Shown: positions 1 to 8,313, counted from the first letter of the stretch. The stretch: 44,904 nucleotides of DNA from Nitrospirae bacterium UBA4572 (GCA_002387725.1 DGKK01000074.1:1-44904); one strand, 5' to 3'. Notes: generated from the letters alone by a model not told the origin. Made by a program: numbers and translations.

Positions 1-1470
1 TCATTCAGATGCGGGCATTGTCGACGCTCCTCTTCCATACTACGGCCCGTTCGGTTGAAAAGCAGGGATTTGCCAGCGTACAGAACCTGATCCAGATTCT
101 CGACCAGAATGTGGCAAAGAAGGCGGTGGATAGAGAGGAGAAAAAGTATCAGGAGGAAGAGGGCAAGATTCGTAATATTGTGATTGGAAACAGCCTCTTC
201 ATCCTCGTTCTTGCCATTCTCTCGACTCTCATGACGGTCAAGCTGGCCCACAATGTCCAGCGGGGCCTTCTCGAACCCTTGCATGAGCTGGCCGAACAGG
301 CACGGGAGGCCATGCACTTTCGCCTTTCGGATCGTCATGTCGAAAGTCCCTATCTTGAAAATCCAGGGGGTCAGTACCACGATCCGCTCAGTTCTCAAGA
401 TGGTCTTTACGACCCTCAACCGCCTTCCTGGACTTGGTGTCGCCATTGCCGAGGCCGAGATGGGTTCGGGCCGTGAGGGCAATACCATCCTGTATGCCAA
501 CGACACCATGACCTCACTCTATCAGACGATCCGTCCGGAGCTTGAAAAGTTCATCGGCCATCCGATGCCCTCAGATCTTCGGGGCATGTCGATTCATTCC
601 TTTCACAGAAATCCCGATCAGATCCGGAGGGACATTGCGGCGATCGGTCCCGACGAGATCCGAAAGAATGCGGTCCTGACCATCGGCAAAAAGTTTATTT
701 TTTCCCAGAGCTTCGCCCTGAGCGACGAAGAAGGTCGTCCCCAGGCCTATGTCACCGTGTTTTCGGATGTCACCCGTGAAGAAAATCTGAATTCCGGGAT
801 CAAGGCCGCCGAAAGCTCCGGGAAGAATCTCACCCAATCGATGTCGCAGATCTCAGGATCCGTCTCGGAAATTGCCCGAAGCCTCGACACCATCTCCCAT
901 GAATTTGGCGGAATCAATGCCGAAGTTCAGAAGGGAGGCGACATTGTGACCAATCTTTCCAAGACGGTGGATAGTCAGACCAATCTTATGTCCACACTGC
1001 GCTCCGTGACCGATTCGATGAATTCCAAGTCCTCAGAGATCCAGCAAATCACAGAAGCCATCAGTCAGATTGCCGAGCAGATCAACCTTCTGGTCCTCAA
1101 CGCCGCCATCGAGGCAGCGCGGGCGGGCGAGCAGGGGAGAGGATTTGCGGTGGTTGCCGACGAAGTGCGTAAACTTGCCGACATGACTGCCCGGTCGGTG
1201 GGAGACATCGGCTCGATTATCGAGTCGACCGTCGAGGAGACCCGGAGGAACAGCTCTCTTCTTGCGGAGCTTGGGACGGCAGTTCTGTCGACGAAAGAAC
1301 GCACGGAGGAGACAAAACAGGCCTTTTCGACGATTGAAACCTCACTGGTCCGACTGACGACACTCTCCGAGGAAATTCGCTCCCAGATGAACCTCTCCTC
1401 GGGAGCCGTAGGGAAAATGGATGCCCTCGTGGGGGAAACGCTCCGAAGTTATGAGAACCTTCTCCGGTAG
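1..1470 (+). CDS. Methyl-accepting chemotaxis protein, 5'-truncated and frameshifted
   Basis: A membrane chemoreceptor that would signal to CheA/CheW. Reading starts in frame 3 of the window without a convincing start, so the N-terminus and first membrane segment are probably upstream. Visible in order: the end of a periplasmic helical region, a membrane helix (bases about 174-246), a HAMP-like linker (about 247-350), a PAS-like segment around 400-800, and a signalling coiled coil. The coiled coil carries the family hairpin-tip motif (NLLVLNAAIEAARAGEQGRG, about 1084-1143). The first part is open in one frame to 476. The PAS and signalling parts are in the next frame, open to 1470. The switch falls between about 350 and 375, where an AAAA run (358-361) and a GGGGG run (366-370) lie; one extra base would explain it. 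No C-terminal CheR/CheB tether pentapeptide is seen. Family is certain; whether the gene is broken or misread is open. Confidence 0.85.
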
Positions 1471-1510
1471 GGAGTCCGACAGAGAAAAAGTCTTTGCCGA
1501 GGCGAGAGCG

Positions 1511-3022
1511 CTAGAGGGTAAACCACTGGACCGAGACGGGGGTCCCGGTGGACATGTCCAGACTTTCCGTCTTTTCAAGATGAAGATCCGGCATGCTTTC
1601 GTCGGTACCGGGAGGTAGAATGCGGATCAGGGAGGGTCGGAGAGAAAGTGTCGGAGCTTCTCCGGAATGGAGGATAACAGCCTTTCGGGCGAGGAGGAGA
1701 GCCGGTGTCAGAATCGAAAGAATCTTCTGGTCGCTCTTCGACAGGTGCCGAAGGTAGGGGTGCGGTTTTTTCTTTGCACGATTTCTTTCTTCGGAGAGAT
1801 AAAGAACCAGTCCGGAGATAAGCCTATCCTTTTGGGACAGCCCCGGGAGTTCGCCATGCAGGAGAAGGTCCCAGAGGGCCCGCTGGTTAGGTGAGGGAGT
1901 GTGCAGGACGGGAAGATGGTCGAGCGTCCCAATGGTTTCGGCGAGGATTTGAATCCTTTGGGGACCGACTGAGGGAGGAAGAAGACCGGAAACAATCGTC
2001 GCATAGGTGTCTCTCAGCGGTCGGACATCCCGGGGCCGTCCATAACGTCGGCAGAGGCGGTGAAGAGTTTCGGCAAAAACAGTCTCTTCAGTCTGCTCGA
2101 TATTCTGGTGAAAATGCTCCATAAAGAGTCCTTGCCGGAGACCGTAGTGGGAAAAGGTCAGGGAAGGAGCCTTTGACAGTCGAACGATCGCGGCGATTAC
2201 GGCGATTCCTGCAGGGAGAATGTCTGCTCGGTCTGCTGCAACCCCCAGCATTCGAGCCTTTTCAGGGGTGAGGTTCCTCCCGATTTTTTTGCAGAGATTA
2301 GGAATATCCCGGGAGAGGATCTCATAGTGGTGGATATCAGGATAAAAAGGAAAATTTCGCAGCTTCTGGGAGATTCTTGCCAGTCCCCTGGCCGTTCCGC
2401 CCACCCCTGTCAGTGTGGGATAGGATCGGTCGAACATGGCTGAGTTCTCGAGGGACTCTACCACATGGCGCTCGAGTTTTTTCCACTCTGCAGCGGTGGG
2501 CCGGGAGCGATTCGAGAAAAAGGATTCGGAGAGGCGCACAGCACCGAGAGGAAGTGTCAGGATCCGTCGGGGGCGATCCTCTTCAACATCAATGAGCTCT
2601 GCCGATCCTCCTCCAATGTCAAAGATCAGCCCGTCATGCAGGTCGAACCCGTTTTTGACCCCCTGAAAACTGTACCACCCCTCCCGCTCCCCTTCGAGGA
2701 GTTCGATCCTCGTTCCCAAGGCCTTCATCAGTCTCTCGAGAACGACCTCGCGGTTCTTGGCATCCCTGACGGCCGAGGTCGCCACGCACCGGATGACATC
2801 TGTCCGGTGGAAGGAGATTCGACCGGCAAAGTCTCTCAGGCTTCTCTCCGCACGCTCGATGGCTTCCGGAAGGATCTCGAGTGAAGGGTACATCCCGGCA
2901 GCGATTCGAGCCGAGCTCTTGTATCGGGCCACGGTCCAGAAATCTTCCCCGCGCATGGCGACGATCTCAAGTCTCATGGAGTTGGAACCGATATCGATGA
3001 GGGCGATTTTTTCGAAGCTCAT
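1511..3022 (-). CDS. ppx: Exopolyphosphatase / Ppx-GppA family phosphatase
   Basis: Cytoplasmic enzyme of the ASKHA fold that hydrolyses terminal phosphates from polyphosphate or converts pppGpp to ppGpp. The first motif is ALIDIGSNSMRLEI near residue 7. The second phosphate-binding motif is FDIGGGSAELIDV near residue 134. Together with the middle region these give the roughly 300-residue Ppx/GppA core. The remaining 200 residues resemble the HD-like C-terminal domain found in long (about 500 aa) Ppx proteins; this protein is 503 aa. It converges on the chemoreceptor with only 40 bp between them, and it is divergent from the ubiE operon. No strong Shine-Dalgarno is seen before the ATG at 3022. 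Ppx and GppA cannot be separated by eye; the length favours Ppx. Confidence 0.9.
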   Translation of the reverse strand: MSFEKIALIDIGSNSMRLEIVAMRGEDFWTVARYKSSARIAAGMYPSLEILPEAIERAERSLRDFAGRISFHRTDVIRCVATSAVRDAKNREVVLERLMKALGTRIELLEGEREGWYSFQGVKNGFDLHDGLIFDIGGGSAELIDVEEDRPRRILTLPLGAVRLSESFFSNRSRPTAAEWKKLERHVVESLENSAMFDRSYPTLTGVGGTARGLARISQKLRNFPFYPDIHHYEILSRDIPNLCKKIGRNLTPEKARMLGVAADRADILPAGIAVIAAIVRLSKAPSLTFSHYGLRQGLFMEHFHQNIEQTEETVFAETLHRLCRRYGRPRDVRPLRDTYATIVSGLLPPSVGPQRIQILAETIGTLDHLPVLHTPSPNQRALWDLLLHGELPGLSQKDRLISGLVLYLSEERNRAKKKPHPYLRHLSKSDQKILSILTPALLLARKAVILHSGEAPTLSLRPSLIRILPPGTDESMPDLHLEKTESLDMSTGTPVSVQWFTL

Positions 3023-3093
3023 GCGTCAATTGTGACACAGGAGGGTAAGGCTTCCAATAGTGTCGACAAGAGGATGCTCAGGAGAAAACTTGA

Positions 3094-3121
3094 TTGATCC
3101 CGCCCTCTCTTCGGGTATAAT
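3094..3121 (+). promoter_or_regulatory. Sigma-70-type promoter of the ubiE/quinone operon
   Basis: A -35 hexamer TTGATC (3094-3099), 16 bp of spacing and a perfect -10 TATAAT (3116-3121) preceded by GGG. Transcription would begin near 3128, giving a 5' leader of about 75 nt before the ATG at 3202. It is the best sigma-70-like match noticed in the window and lies in the ppx-ubiE divergent gap. Confidence 0.75.
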
Positions 3122-3201
3122 GAAAAAAAATAAAAATGCGGAGGACTCTCCGCCGTCCTTCTGGGGACGATTCTTCCACGCAAAAGACCGAAAGGACACC
3201 C

Positions 3202-3954
3202 ATGTCCGAGTTCACCCTCCCGGCAAAGGAACGGAAGCAGGAGGTTGTCCAGTCGATGTTCACCTCGGCGGCCAATGCCTACGACCTGAACAATTCCGTT
3301 CTTTCCCTGGGGCAACATCATCGCTGGAAGAGATTGACCATCGGTCTTTTGGATATTCTTCCCGGTCATGTGGTTGTTGACCTTTGTGGGGGAACGGCCG
3401 ACCTCTCCCTGCTTGCGGCCGAAAAGGCAGCCGGGACAGGGCTTGTCATGACGGTTGATCTCAATCTGGCCATGCTTCGGGTCGGGCTTTCCAAGGCCCG
3501 TAACCGTCTGATCGACGGACTCAAGGAGAAGGAAAGTCGGGCTCGCCCCATCATGATTCAGGCCAACGCCGAACGAATTCCCCTTCCCGATGGCTCGGTG
3601 GATCGTCTCACGGTGGGCTTTGGTCTTCGCAATGTCACCAACCTCGATACGGCACTTTCCGAGATCTACCGGGTCTTGAAGCCCGGAGGAAAATTTGCCT
3701 GTCTCGAGTTTTCCCATCCCGTCAATGCCCTTTGGGACGGGCTTTATCGTTTCTATTCCTTTTTTATTCTGCCAAAAATCGGTCAATGGATATCCAGGGA
3801 CAGTACCGGGATCTACGAATATCTTCCGGCCTCAATTGCGAAGTTCCCCAACCAGGAGACCTTCAAAAAGACGATCGAGAAGGCCGGCTTCTCCCGCGTA
3901 GCTTATCGGAATCTCTCTGGAGGGATCGTCGCGATCCATACAGGAGAAAAATAA
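3202..3954 (+). CDS. ubiE: UbiE/MenG-like quinone C-methyltransferase
   Basis: SAM-dependent class I methyltransferase of the UbiE/COQ5 family (250 aa), which C-methylates the prenylated quinone ring. The N-terminal segment VQSMFTSAANAYDLNNSVLS is the family hallmark. The SAM-binding glycine motif follows as VVDLCGGTADLSLL, then the GFGLRNV and EIYRVLKPGGK motifs typical of UbiE. I chose the ATG at 3202 because AAAGGA sits 5 nt upstream and homology begins just after; an in-frame ATG at 3136 would add 22 unrelated residues. It is first in a run with the radical-SAM gene (2 bp gap), a chorismate lyase and UbiA. This suggests the substrate is a benzoquinone precursor rather than demethylmenaquinone, although the sequence alone does not decide it. 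Confidence 0.92.
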   Translation: MSEFTLPAKERKQEVVQSMFTSAANAYDLNNSVLSLGQHHRWKRLTIGLLDILPGHVVVDLCGGTADLSLLAAEKAAGTGLVMTVDLNLAMLRVGLSKARNRLIDGLKEKESRARPIMIQANAERIPLPDGSVDRLTVGFGLRNVTNLDTALSEIYRVLKPGGKFACLEFSHPVNALWDGLYRFYSFFILPKIGQWISRDSTGIYEYLPASIAKFPNQETFKKTIEKAGFSRVAYRNLSGGIVAIHTGEK

Positions 3955-3956
3955 TT

Positions 3957-5534
3957 ATGGAACAGATCCTTCTTCCGGTTATTGACAATGCCGGACCGGA
4001 AGTCAAAGCTCCAAGTCGTTTTCAACGGATTCTTTTTGTCTGGCTTCCGGTCAGGCAGATCTTTCCGGTGGGAATCGGGTATCTCGTCAACTGGATTCAT
4101 CGCATCCATCCGGAGATCAGTCTGGAGGTCCTCGACCTCACAAGATTTTCCGAGGGGGAGCAGCTCTCTGAGCTTTCGAAGGCGATCGATCGTTTTTCTC
4201 CGGATCTTTTGGCCTACTCCTGGCGCGATGTTCAGATTTTTGCTCCCCATGAAGGAGACAACTCCCTTCGTCGGGCCTTCGAATTCTATTACTCTCCCAA
4301 TCTCCTGACCCGAGCCTACGCCGCTTGGGACGGTGTCCGGATGGTCTGGAAATACCGGACGGAATTCCATAAAAAACTTCGCTTTATCCGGGAAGGAATG
4401 CGTCGAGCCCCGAAGGCTCAGGTGATGGTGGGCGGCGGAGCCTTCTCCGTCTTTGCCGAACAGATTATCCGTCTCCTCCCCGAAGGAGTCATTGGCGTTG
4501 TGGGTGAGGGAGAGGAGGCGATGATCAAACTCATCGAGGGGCGGCCCCTCGACGATGAGCGCACGATCGTCCGACGCGGTCGAGAGATTATTCTTGGAAA
4601 AAAAGCCGGAGCCGTCGAAATTCGTCGGGCTCCCTTCGATCTGTCCTACCTCGAATCCATATTTCCCGGACATTCCCTCTACCATGGGAAGACTGTCGGC
4701 ATCCAGACAAAGCGAGGATGCCCGTATGGCTGTTCCTTCTGCCTCTATACCTACATCGAGGGGAAAAGGGTCTATTACAGGGATCCCGAGGATGTGATCG
4801 ACGAGATCCGCCAGTATCGAGACCGCTGGGGGATCCGAAACTTCTGGTTTGCCGATGCCCAGTTTATCCCCGGGGTCAAGGCTGTTCCCGAGTGTCTCTC
4901 ACTTCTCCGGGCGATGAAAGAGGCCGACTTGGGGATCACCTGGAGTGGATATATCCGGACAAGCCTGATCTCTCCGGAGATGGCAAGCCTCATGGTCGAG
5001 TCCGGAATGGGCGATCTTGAGGTGGCAATCACCTCAGGATCCCAGGAGATCCTTGATTCCCTCAAGATGGGCTTTCGGCTCGAAGGACTGATGGAAGGAT
5101 GCCGGAACCTCAAGAATGCCGGTTATCGGGGGAAGATCATCCTTAACTACTCGCTGAATGCTCCGGGGGAGACCCCCGAGACTCTTGCTCAGGCGGTTGA
5201 AAGCTACGAAGAGATCTGCCGGATATTTGGCCCGGAAAACGTCTATCCCATGGTCTTCTTCCTGGCGGTCCAGCCACACACGAGCTTTGAGAAGAGATTG
5301 ATGAGGGAGGGGTGGCTGTCTCCCGATTACGATCCCATCTCGCTCAATCCCTGGACAATTCGGAAGCTTCTTTACAATCCGGGGCCTCTGGGAGAGCTTA
5401 TTGCCCGAGCCTGTCTTGTGGCCTGGGACATTGAGCCCATGGCGATGGGACGGGTCGTGATGAGGGAGATCAAAAAGTCACTCGGAGAGGCTCCCTTCTC
5501 TCCGAAGGGGTCTGTGGCCGTCGGGGCGTCCTGA
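3957..5534 (+). CDS. B12-binding-domain radical SAM protein, probably in quinone biosynthesis
   Basis: A 525-aa protein with a cobalamin-binding-like N-terminal half (about residues 20-215, ending with VMVGGGAFSVFAEQII and VGEGEEA, the layout seen in B12-radical SAM enzymes) and a radical SAM core. The cluster cysteines are in CPYGCSFC, a CX3CX2C motif at C255, C259 and C262. Such enzymes make 5'-deoxyadenosyl radicals and often methylate or rearrange unactivated carbons. The start ATG at 3957 follows AGGAG (3942-3946) at 10 nt; longer in-frame starts would lie inside ubiE. It sits between the ubiE-like and chorismate lyase genes (1-bp overlap with the latter), which points to a ring-modifying or regulatory role in quinone synthesis. 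The exact reaction is unknown. A conserved DxHxxG corrin motif was not seen, so cobalamin binding remains an inference. Confidence 0.85.
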   Translation: MEQILLPVIDNAGPEVKAPSRFQRILFVWLPVRQIFPVGIGYLVNWIHRIHPEISLEVLDLTRFSEGEQLSELSKAIDRFSPDLLAYSWRDVQIFAPHEGDNSLRRAFEFYYSPNLLTRAYAAWDGVRMVWKYRTEFHKKLRFIREGMRRAPKAQVMVGGGAFSVFAEQIIRLLPEGVIGVVGEGEEAMIKLIEGRPLDDERTIVRRGREIILGKKAGAVEIRRAPFDLSYLESIFPGHSLYHGKTVGIQTKRGCPYGCSFCLYTYIEGKRVYYRDPEDVIDEIRQYRDRWGIRNFWFADAQFIPGVKAVPECLSLLRAMKEADLGITWSGYIRTSLISPEMASLMVESGMGDLEVAITSGSQEILDSLKMGFRLEGLMEGCRNLKNAGYRGKIILNYSLNAPGETPETLAQAVESYEEICRIFGPENVYPMVFFLAVQPHTSFEKRLMREGWLSPDYDPISLNPWTIRKLLYNPGPLGELIARACLVAWDIEPMAMGRVVMREIKKSLGEAPFSPKGSVAVGAS

Positions 5535-6040
5535 TGGACGGGATTTTCCCCGGTCCAATTCCCCCAGGATTTCTGGAGCTTCCAGGCCCCTTCAGGATTC
5601 TGCTGGGCCAGGATGGAACCCTGACGCGCTCTCTGTCCCTCCTGACCGGAGAGCCAGTGATGGTGGAGCCGATCCGCCTTCCTGAGACGGTGAAGGGGCT
5701 TCGAAAGGTCTATCTGCGGGTTCCCACGGCAGGTCGTCTTGTCTTTGCACGAACGCAGGTGCTTTCCCTTCCTCCCCCCCCAGAAGATCTTCAGGTGGAT
5801 GCACTGATGAAGGGAGAAGCTGCCATCGGACAGTCGATGGAGGCCCGTTTTGGAGCGCTACGGAAGGAGGGGTATTCGATTTATCCCTCCCGGGGTCCCA
5901 TCGATCCGGATGCCGAGGAGCGGGAAGGCATTCTCTGGACGCGCTCCTACCGAATGATTTCCTCGTCAGGAGCCGCGCTGCTGATCGAAGAATTTTTCTT
6001 GCCGTCTCTTTTTTTCCTGGCAGGAGGTGCGAGTCGGTGA
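5534..6040 (+). CDS. ubiC: Chorismate pyruvate-lyase-like protein (UbiC family)
   Basis: Predicted to release pyruvate from chorismate to give 4-hydroxybenzoate, the head-group precursor for the prenyltransferase encoded next. The 168-aa length fits UbiC (165 aa in E. coli). Landmarks line up in order: LLGQDGTLTRSL near residue 23 with the E. coli LLLEDSMTKRF region; LRKVYLRV (R57) with the LREILL segment holding the catalytic Arg; the GEAAIGQ/ALRKEG segment; and LWTRSYRM followed by LLIEEFFLP, whose E153 matches the active-site Glu in TELFLP. Overall identity is low, so the assignment rests on these motifs and on the position directly before UbiA, with a 4-bp overlap. The ATG at 5534 overlaps the upstream stop. 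Confidence 0.8.
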   Translation: MDGIFPGPIPPGFLELPGPFRILLGQDGTLTRSLSLLTGEPVMVEPIRLPETVKGLRKVYLRVPTAGRLVFARTQVLSLPPPPEDLQVDALMKGEAAIGQSMEARFGALRKEGYSIYPSRGPIDPDAEEREGILWTRSYRMISSSGAALLIEEFFLPSLFFLAGGASR

Positions 6041-6903
6041 AGCGCCGCCTCCTCGATACCCTCGATCTGATCCGCTTCAACCGTCCGGTGGGAACATTGC
6101 TCCTTTTCCTGCCCTCGGGGTGGTCCATCCTCCTTGCCCGTCCCGGGGAGACGGCGTGGGGATGGCTGGCCCTTTTTTTTCTCGGGGCCTTTCTGACCCG
6201 TTCGGCCGGCTGTGTGGTGAACGATCTTCTCGATCGTGAGATCGACCGCAAGGTGGCCCGAACCCGGGGACGTCCGCTGGCGGATGGTCGGCTTTCCGTT
6301 AGGTGGGCCATAGGAGTTTTTATTTTTCTGACAGCTCTGGCCTCCTCCCTTCTCCCTTTTTTTTCCCGGGAAGCGATTCTCGTCGCCGTTGTTGGATACG
6401 GAACGGCGATGGTCTATCCTCTCATGAAGAGGTTTTTTCCCCTCCCGCAGCTTTTTATGGGGATTCCCTTTGGTGCAACAGCCCCTCTCATGGCTTGGGT
6501 TCAGCTGACCGGGGGGATCGGCAGGGGAGGAATTCTTGTGGCCTTGGCAGGGCTTTTCTGGGCCACGGCCTATGACCTGATCTACGCCGTTGCGGATCTC
6601 CCCGACGATCGGAAGGCAGGTGTCCGATCCGGAGCGGTGACATTTGGAGATCGTCTCTGGGCCATCTTTCTCGCTTTCTCCCTCCTGACGGCCATACTGC
6701 TCTGGGAGGCGGGACAAAGTCTTCCCCGATCGGGATGGCTCCTTTGGACAATCTTGCTCTTTCTTGTTGTGGTGTTCCTCCAGGCGAGAAAGATGAGACA
6801 AGGGCTCTCTTTTGATGAGCCAATGGTTCTTTTCCGCTCCCATGTCATTCTCGGAACTCTTCTCATGGCCGGATTCTGGATGTCCACCCCAGTATTGATG
6901 TGA
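6037..6903 (+). CDS. ubiA: UbiA-family 4-hydroxybenzoate polyprenyltransferase
   Basis: Integral membrane enzyme of 288 aa that attaches the polyprenyl tail to the aromatic head group. The first Asp-rich motif is NDLLDREIDR (N62, D63, D66, D70), followed by the TRGRPLADG segment typical of the 4-hydroxybenzoate branch. The second Asp-rich region is YDLIYAVADLPDD near residue 180. Around eight to nine hydrophobic helices are visible. The start is GTG at 6037 with a strong AGGAGG (6022-6027) upstream, and it overlaps the chorismate lyase stop. As last gene of the ubiE-radicalSAM-ubiC-ubiA run it completes the ring-making and prenylation steps. No obvious terminator follows before 6925. Confidence 0.92.
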   Translation: MKRRLLDTLDLIRFNRPVGTLLLFLPSGWSILLARPGETAWGWLALFFLGAFLTRSAGCVVNDLLDREIDRKVARTRGRPLADGRLSVRWAIGVFIFLTALASSLLPFFSREAILVAVVGYGTAMVYPLMKRFFPLPQLFMGIPFGATAPLMAWVQLTGGIGRGGILVALAGLFWATAYDLIYAVADLPDDRKAGVRSGAVTFGDRLWAIFLAFSLLTAILLWEAGQSLPRSGWLLWTILLFLVVVFLQARKMRQGLSFDEPMVLFRSHVILGTLLMAGFWMSTPVLM

Positions 6904-6924
6904 ATTTTAATAAGGGAGGTCTTC

Positions 6925-7512
6925 ATGTATAAAATTGCAGGACGAATAACAGCGACAGTTATGGCCGGTTTGGCGATTCTCTCCTTCGGCCTTCTTCCGG
7001 GAGCTATGGCCCGGGAGTCAACGATAAAGGTGACGAGTCCCGACTTCAGGAACGGGGGAAAAATTGCCAATCGTTATGTTTTCTCCGGCTTCGGATGCTC
7101 CGGGAAGAATGTGTCACCGGAAATCCGGTGGGGCCGGCTTCCCAAGGGGACCCGGTCGGTGGCAGTGACGGTCTATGATCCCGATGCTCCGACGGGTTCA
7201 GGATGGTGGCACTGGGTGGTCTACAACATTCCCCCAGGAGTGCACAGCCTTAAAGAGGGTGTGGGGACAAAAAATGGGAAGGGACTTCCTGCCGGAGCCA
7301 TTCAGGCGGTGACCGACTTCGGTGCCCCGGGATATGGCGGTCCCTGTCCGCCAAAGGGCGATCGTCCCCATCATTATATTGTGACGGTCTATGCTCTCAA
7401 GACCGCGAAGTTGCCGGTCGGAGCCGGAGCCTCACCGGCCCAGATCGGGTATTTCATTCACTTCTCAACTCTCGCCAAGGGTCGGCTTGTCGGTCGATAT
7501 GGACGAAAGTAG
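6925..7512 (+). CDS. Secreted YbhB/YbcL-type PEBP (Raf kinase inhibitor-like) protein
   Basis: A 195-aa member of the phosphatidylethanolamine-binding protein family, bacterial YbhB/YbcL branch. The N-terminus is a signal peptide with a probable cut after AMA (residue 29), so it acts outside the cytoplasm. The mature part shows the ligand-site motifs YDPDAPTGSGWWHWVVYNIP, followed by GYGGPCPPKGDRPHHYIVTVYAL, both diagnostic. GGGAGG lies a few bases before the ATG at 6925. Bacterial ligands and roles of this family are poorly known. It follows ubiA by 21 bp and could be cotranscribed, but a functional link to quinones is not evident. Confidence 0.92.
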   Translation: MYKIAGRITATVMAGLAILSFGLLPGAMARESTIKVTSPDFRNGGKIANRYVFSGFGCSGKNVSPEIRWGRLPKGTRSVAVTVYDPDAPTGSGWWHWVVYNIPPGVHSLKEGVGTKNGKGLPAGAIQAVTDFGAPGYGGPCPPKGDRPHHYIVTVYALKTAKLPVGAGASPAQIGYFIHFSTLAKGRLVGRYGRK

Positions 7513-7529
7513 TCCCGACAGGGCTTATG

Positions 7530-7549
7530 AACGAAGGATTTTCGTTTTT
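7530..7549 (+). terminator. Weak AT-rich hairpin with T-run after the PEBP gene
   Basis: AACGAA (7530-7535), 5-nt loop, TTCGTT (7541-7546), then TTT. The stem is short and AT-rich, so it is only a candidate terminator ending the quinone/PEBP transcript. Confidence 0.3.
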
Positions 7550-7573
7550 CGGTTTTGACGGGCGTCGAAGGGG

Positions 7574-7602
7574 TTGCGAATTTGTTTTTCATGGAGTATT
7601 CT
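7574..7602 (+). promoter_or_regulatory. Candidate promoter for the small membrane-protein genes
   Basis: TTGCGA (7574-7579), a 17-bp spacer and TATTCT (7597-7602), each 4 of 6 to the sigma-70 consensus. The start would be about 60 nt before the ATG at 7668. Moderate match only. Confidence 0.35.
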
Positions 7603-7667
7603 TTACGAAACGGCGTTGCCCCATTTGCCGCACGAACTCTTAAATTATCCTGACTGGAGGTTCCAGA

Positions 7668-7805
7668 ATGGCTCCTTCTACGATCCTTACCGTTGGCAAC
7701 TGGACGGCCCTCGAGTGGGCGATCCCGATCGCACTGGCCTTTGCCGTTGTGGCAGGCTGGTTTATGGTCGTCTCCTCGATCTACTCCAATCCCGACGCAA
7801 AGTAG
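7668..7805 (+). CDS. 45-aa single-pass membrane protein, unknown
   Basis: A tiny ORF that begins with ATG, preceded by TGGAGG (7655-7660) at 7 nt. The product starts MAPSTILTVGNW and carries one hydrophobic helix (about residues 18-38) ending in VVSSIYSNPDAK. Composition and the good ribosome site argue that it is real. It resembles in size and layout the small accessory subunits of respiratory complexes, but I do not recognise it and assign no function. A second small membrane protein follows 39 bp downstream. Confidence 0.6.
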   Translation: MAPSTILTVGNWTALEWAIPIALAFAVVAGWFMVVSSIYSNPDAK

Positions 7806-7844
7806 TGCTCTTTTCGTGACATTCGTTTCGGTGACAATCCTCTG

Positions 7845-8030
7845 ATGCGACTTGTTGCGGAAATCAAGAAGATGTGGACCGATGCCCGCCCAATATTTTT
7901 TATATTGGCCGGTGTCATCGGTCTTTTTTTGCTTCTCCTCGGCTCCATGATCTGGGGCCTTTTGGGCAATGACTCCTTTTCCAACTATCCTCACGAAACG
8001 GCCTCTCCTCCGGCCTCTTCCTCAAAGTAG
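7845..8030 (+). CDS. 61-aa single-pass membrane protein, unknown
   Basis: The product has a short charged N-terminus (MRLVAEIKKMWTDARP), one long hydrophobic helix (about residues 17-40) and a polar, Ser/Pro-rich tail. The ribosome-binding site is weak. It lies directly after another tiny membrane-protein gene in the same orientation, suggesting a pair. No family is recognised. Confidence 0.55.
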   Translation: MRLVAEIKKMWTDARPIFFILAGVIGLFLLLLGSMIWGLLGNDSFSNYPHETASPPASSSK

Positions 8031-8313
8031 TTCCAACGTTCCTCTTCCGAGACTGATCCTGTGCAATATCTTGTCTTATAGACGTCCTGTCCGGAGAGAC
8101 CCTGCCGGTTGTCCATTCCTGTGAGAGTGTCGACCCCGTTTTGTGGGAGTTTCACTCTCCAACGGAAACGGCAGTCGAAGGAATGTATTTTGTCGTGACG
8201 CTTGAACTGTCAGTGGTTTTCCGGGTAATCTGAAAGGATGTATCCCTCTCCTTTTAGAGGATTTGCCGGGGGTATCGCCGTAAAAACATCTGGAACGTTG
8301 AAAGGATCGAGAC
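8031..8313 (+). promoter_or_regulatory. 283-bp non-coding leader upstream of the MFS gene
   Basis: No convincing gene is present. It holds an inverted repeat GAGAGTG (8123-8129) / CACTCTC (8153-8159) enclosing a small CCC/GGG hairpin. It also holds a candidate promoter with TTGAAC (8202-8207), an 18-bp spacer and TAATCT (8226-8231). Neither is strong. The length would allow a regulated 5' leader for the transporter that starts at 8314. Confidence 0.35.

Noticed and set aside
5947..6843. A 298-codon minus-strand frame opposite ubiA
   Set aside because: Antisense of a membrane-protein gene, giving a highly charged, repetitive sequence; the UbiA motifs on the plus strand are decisive.
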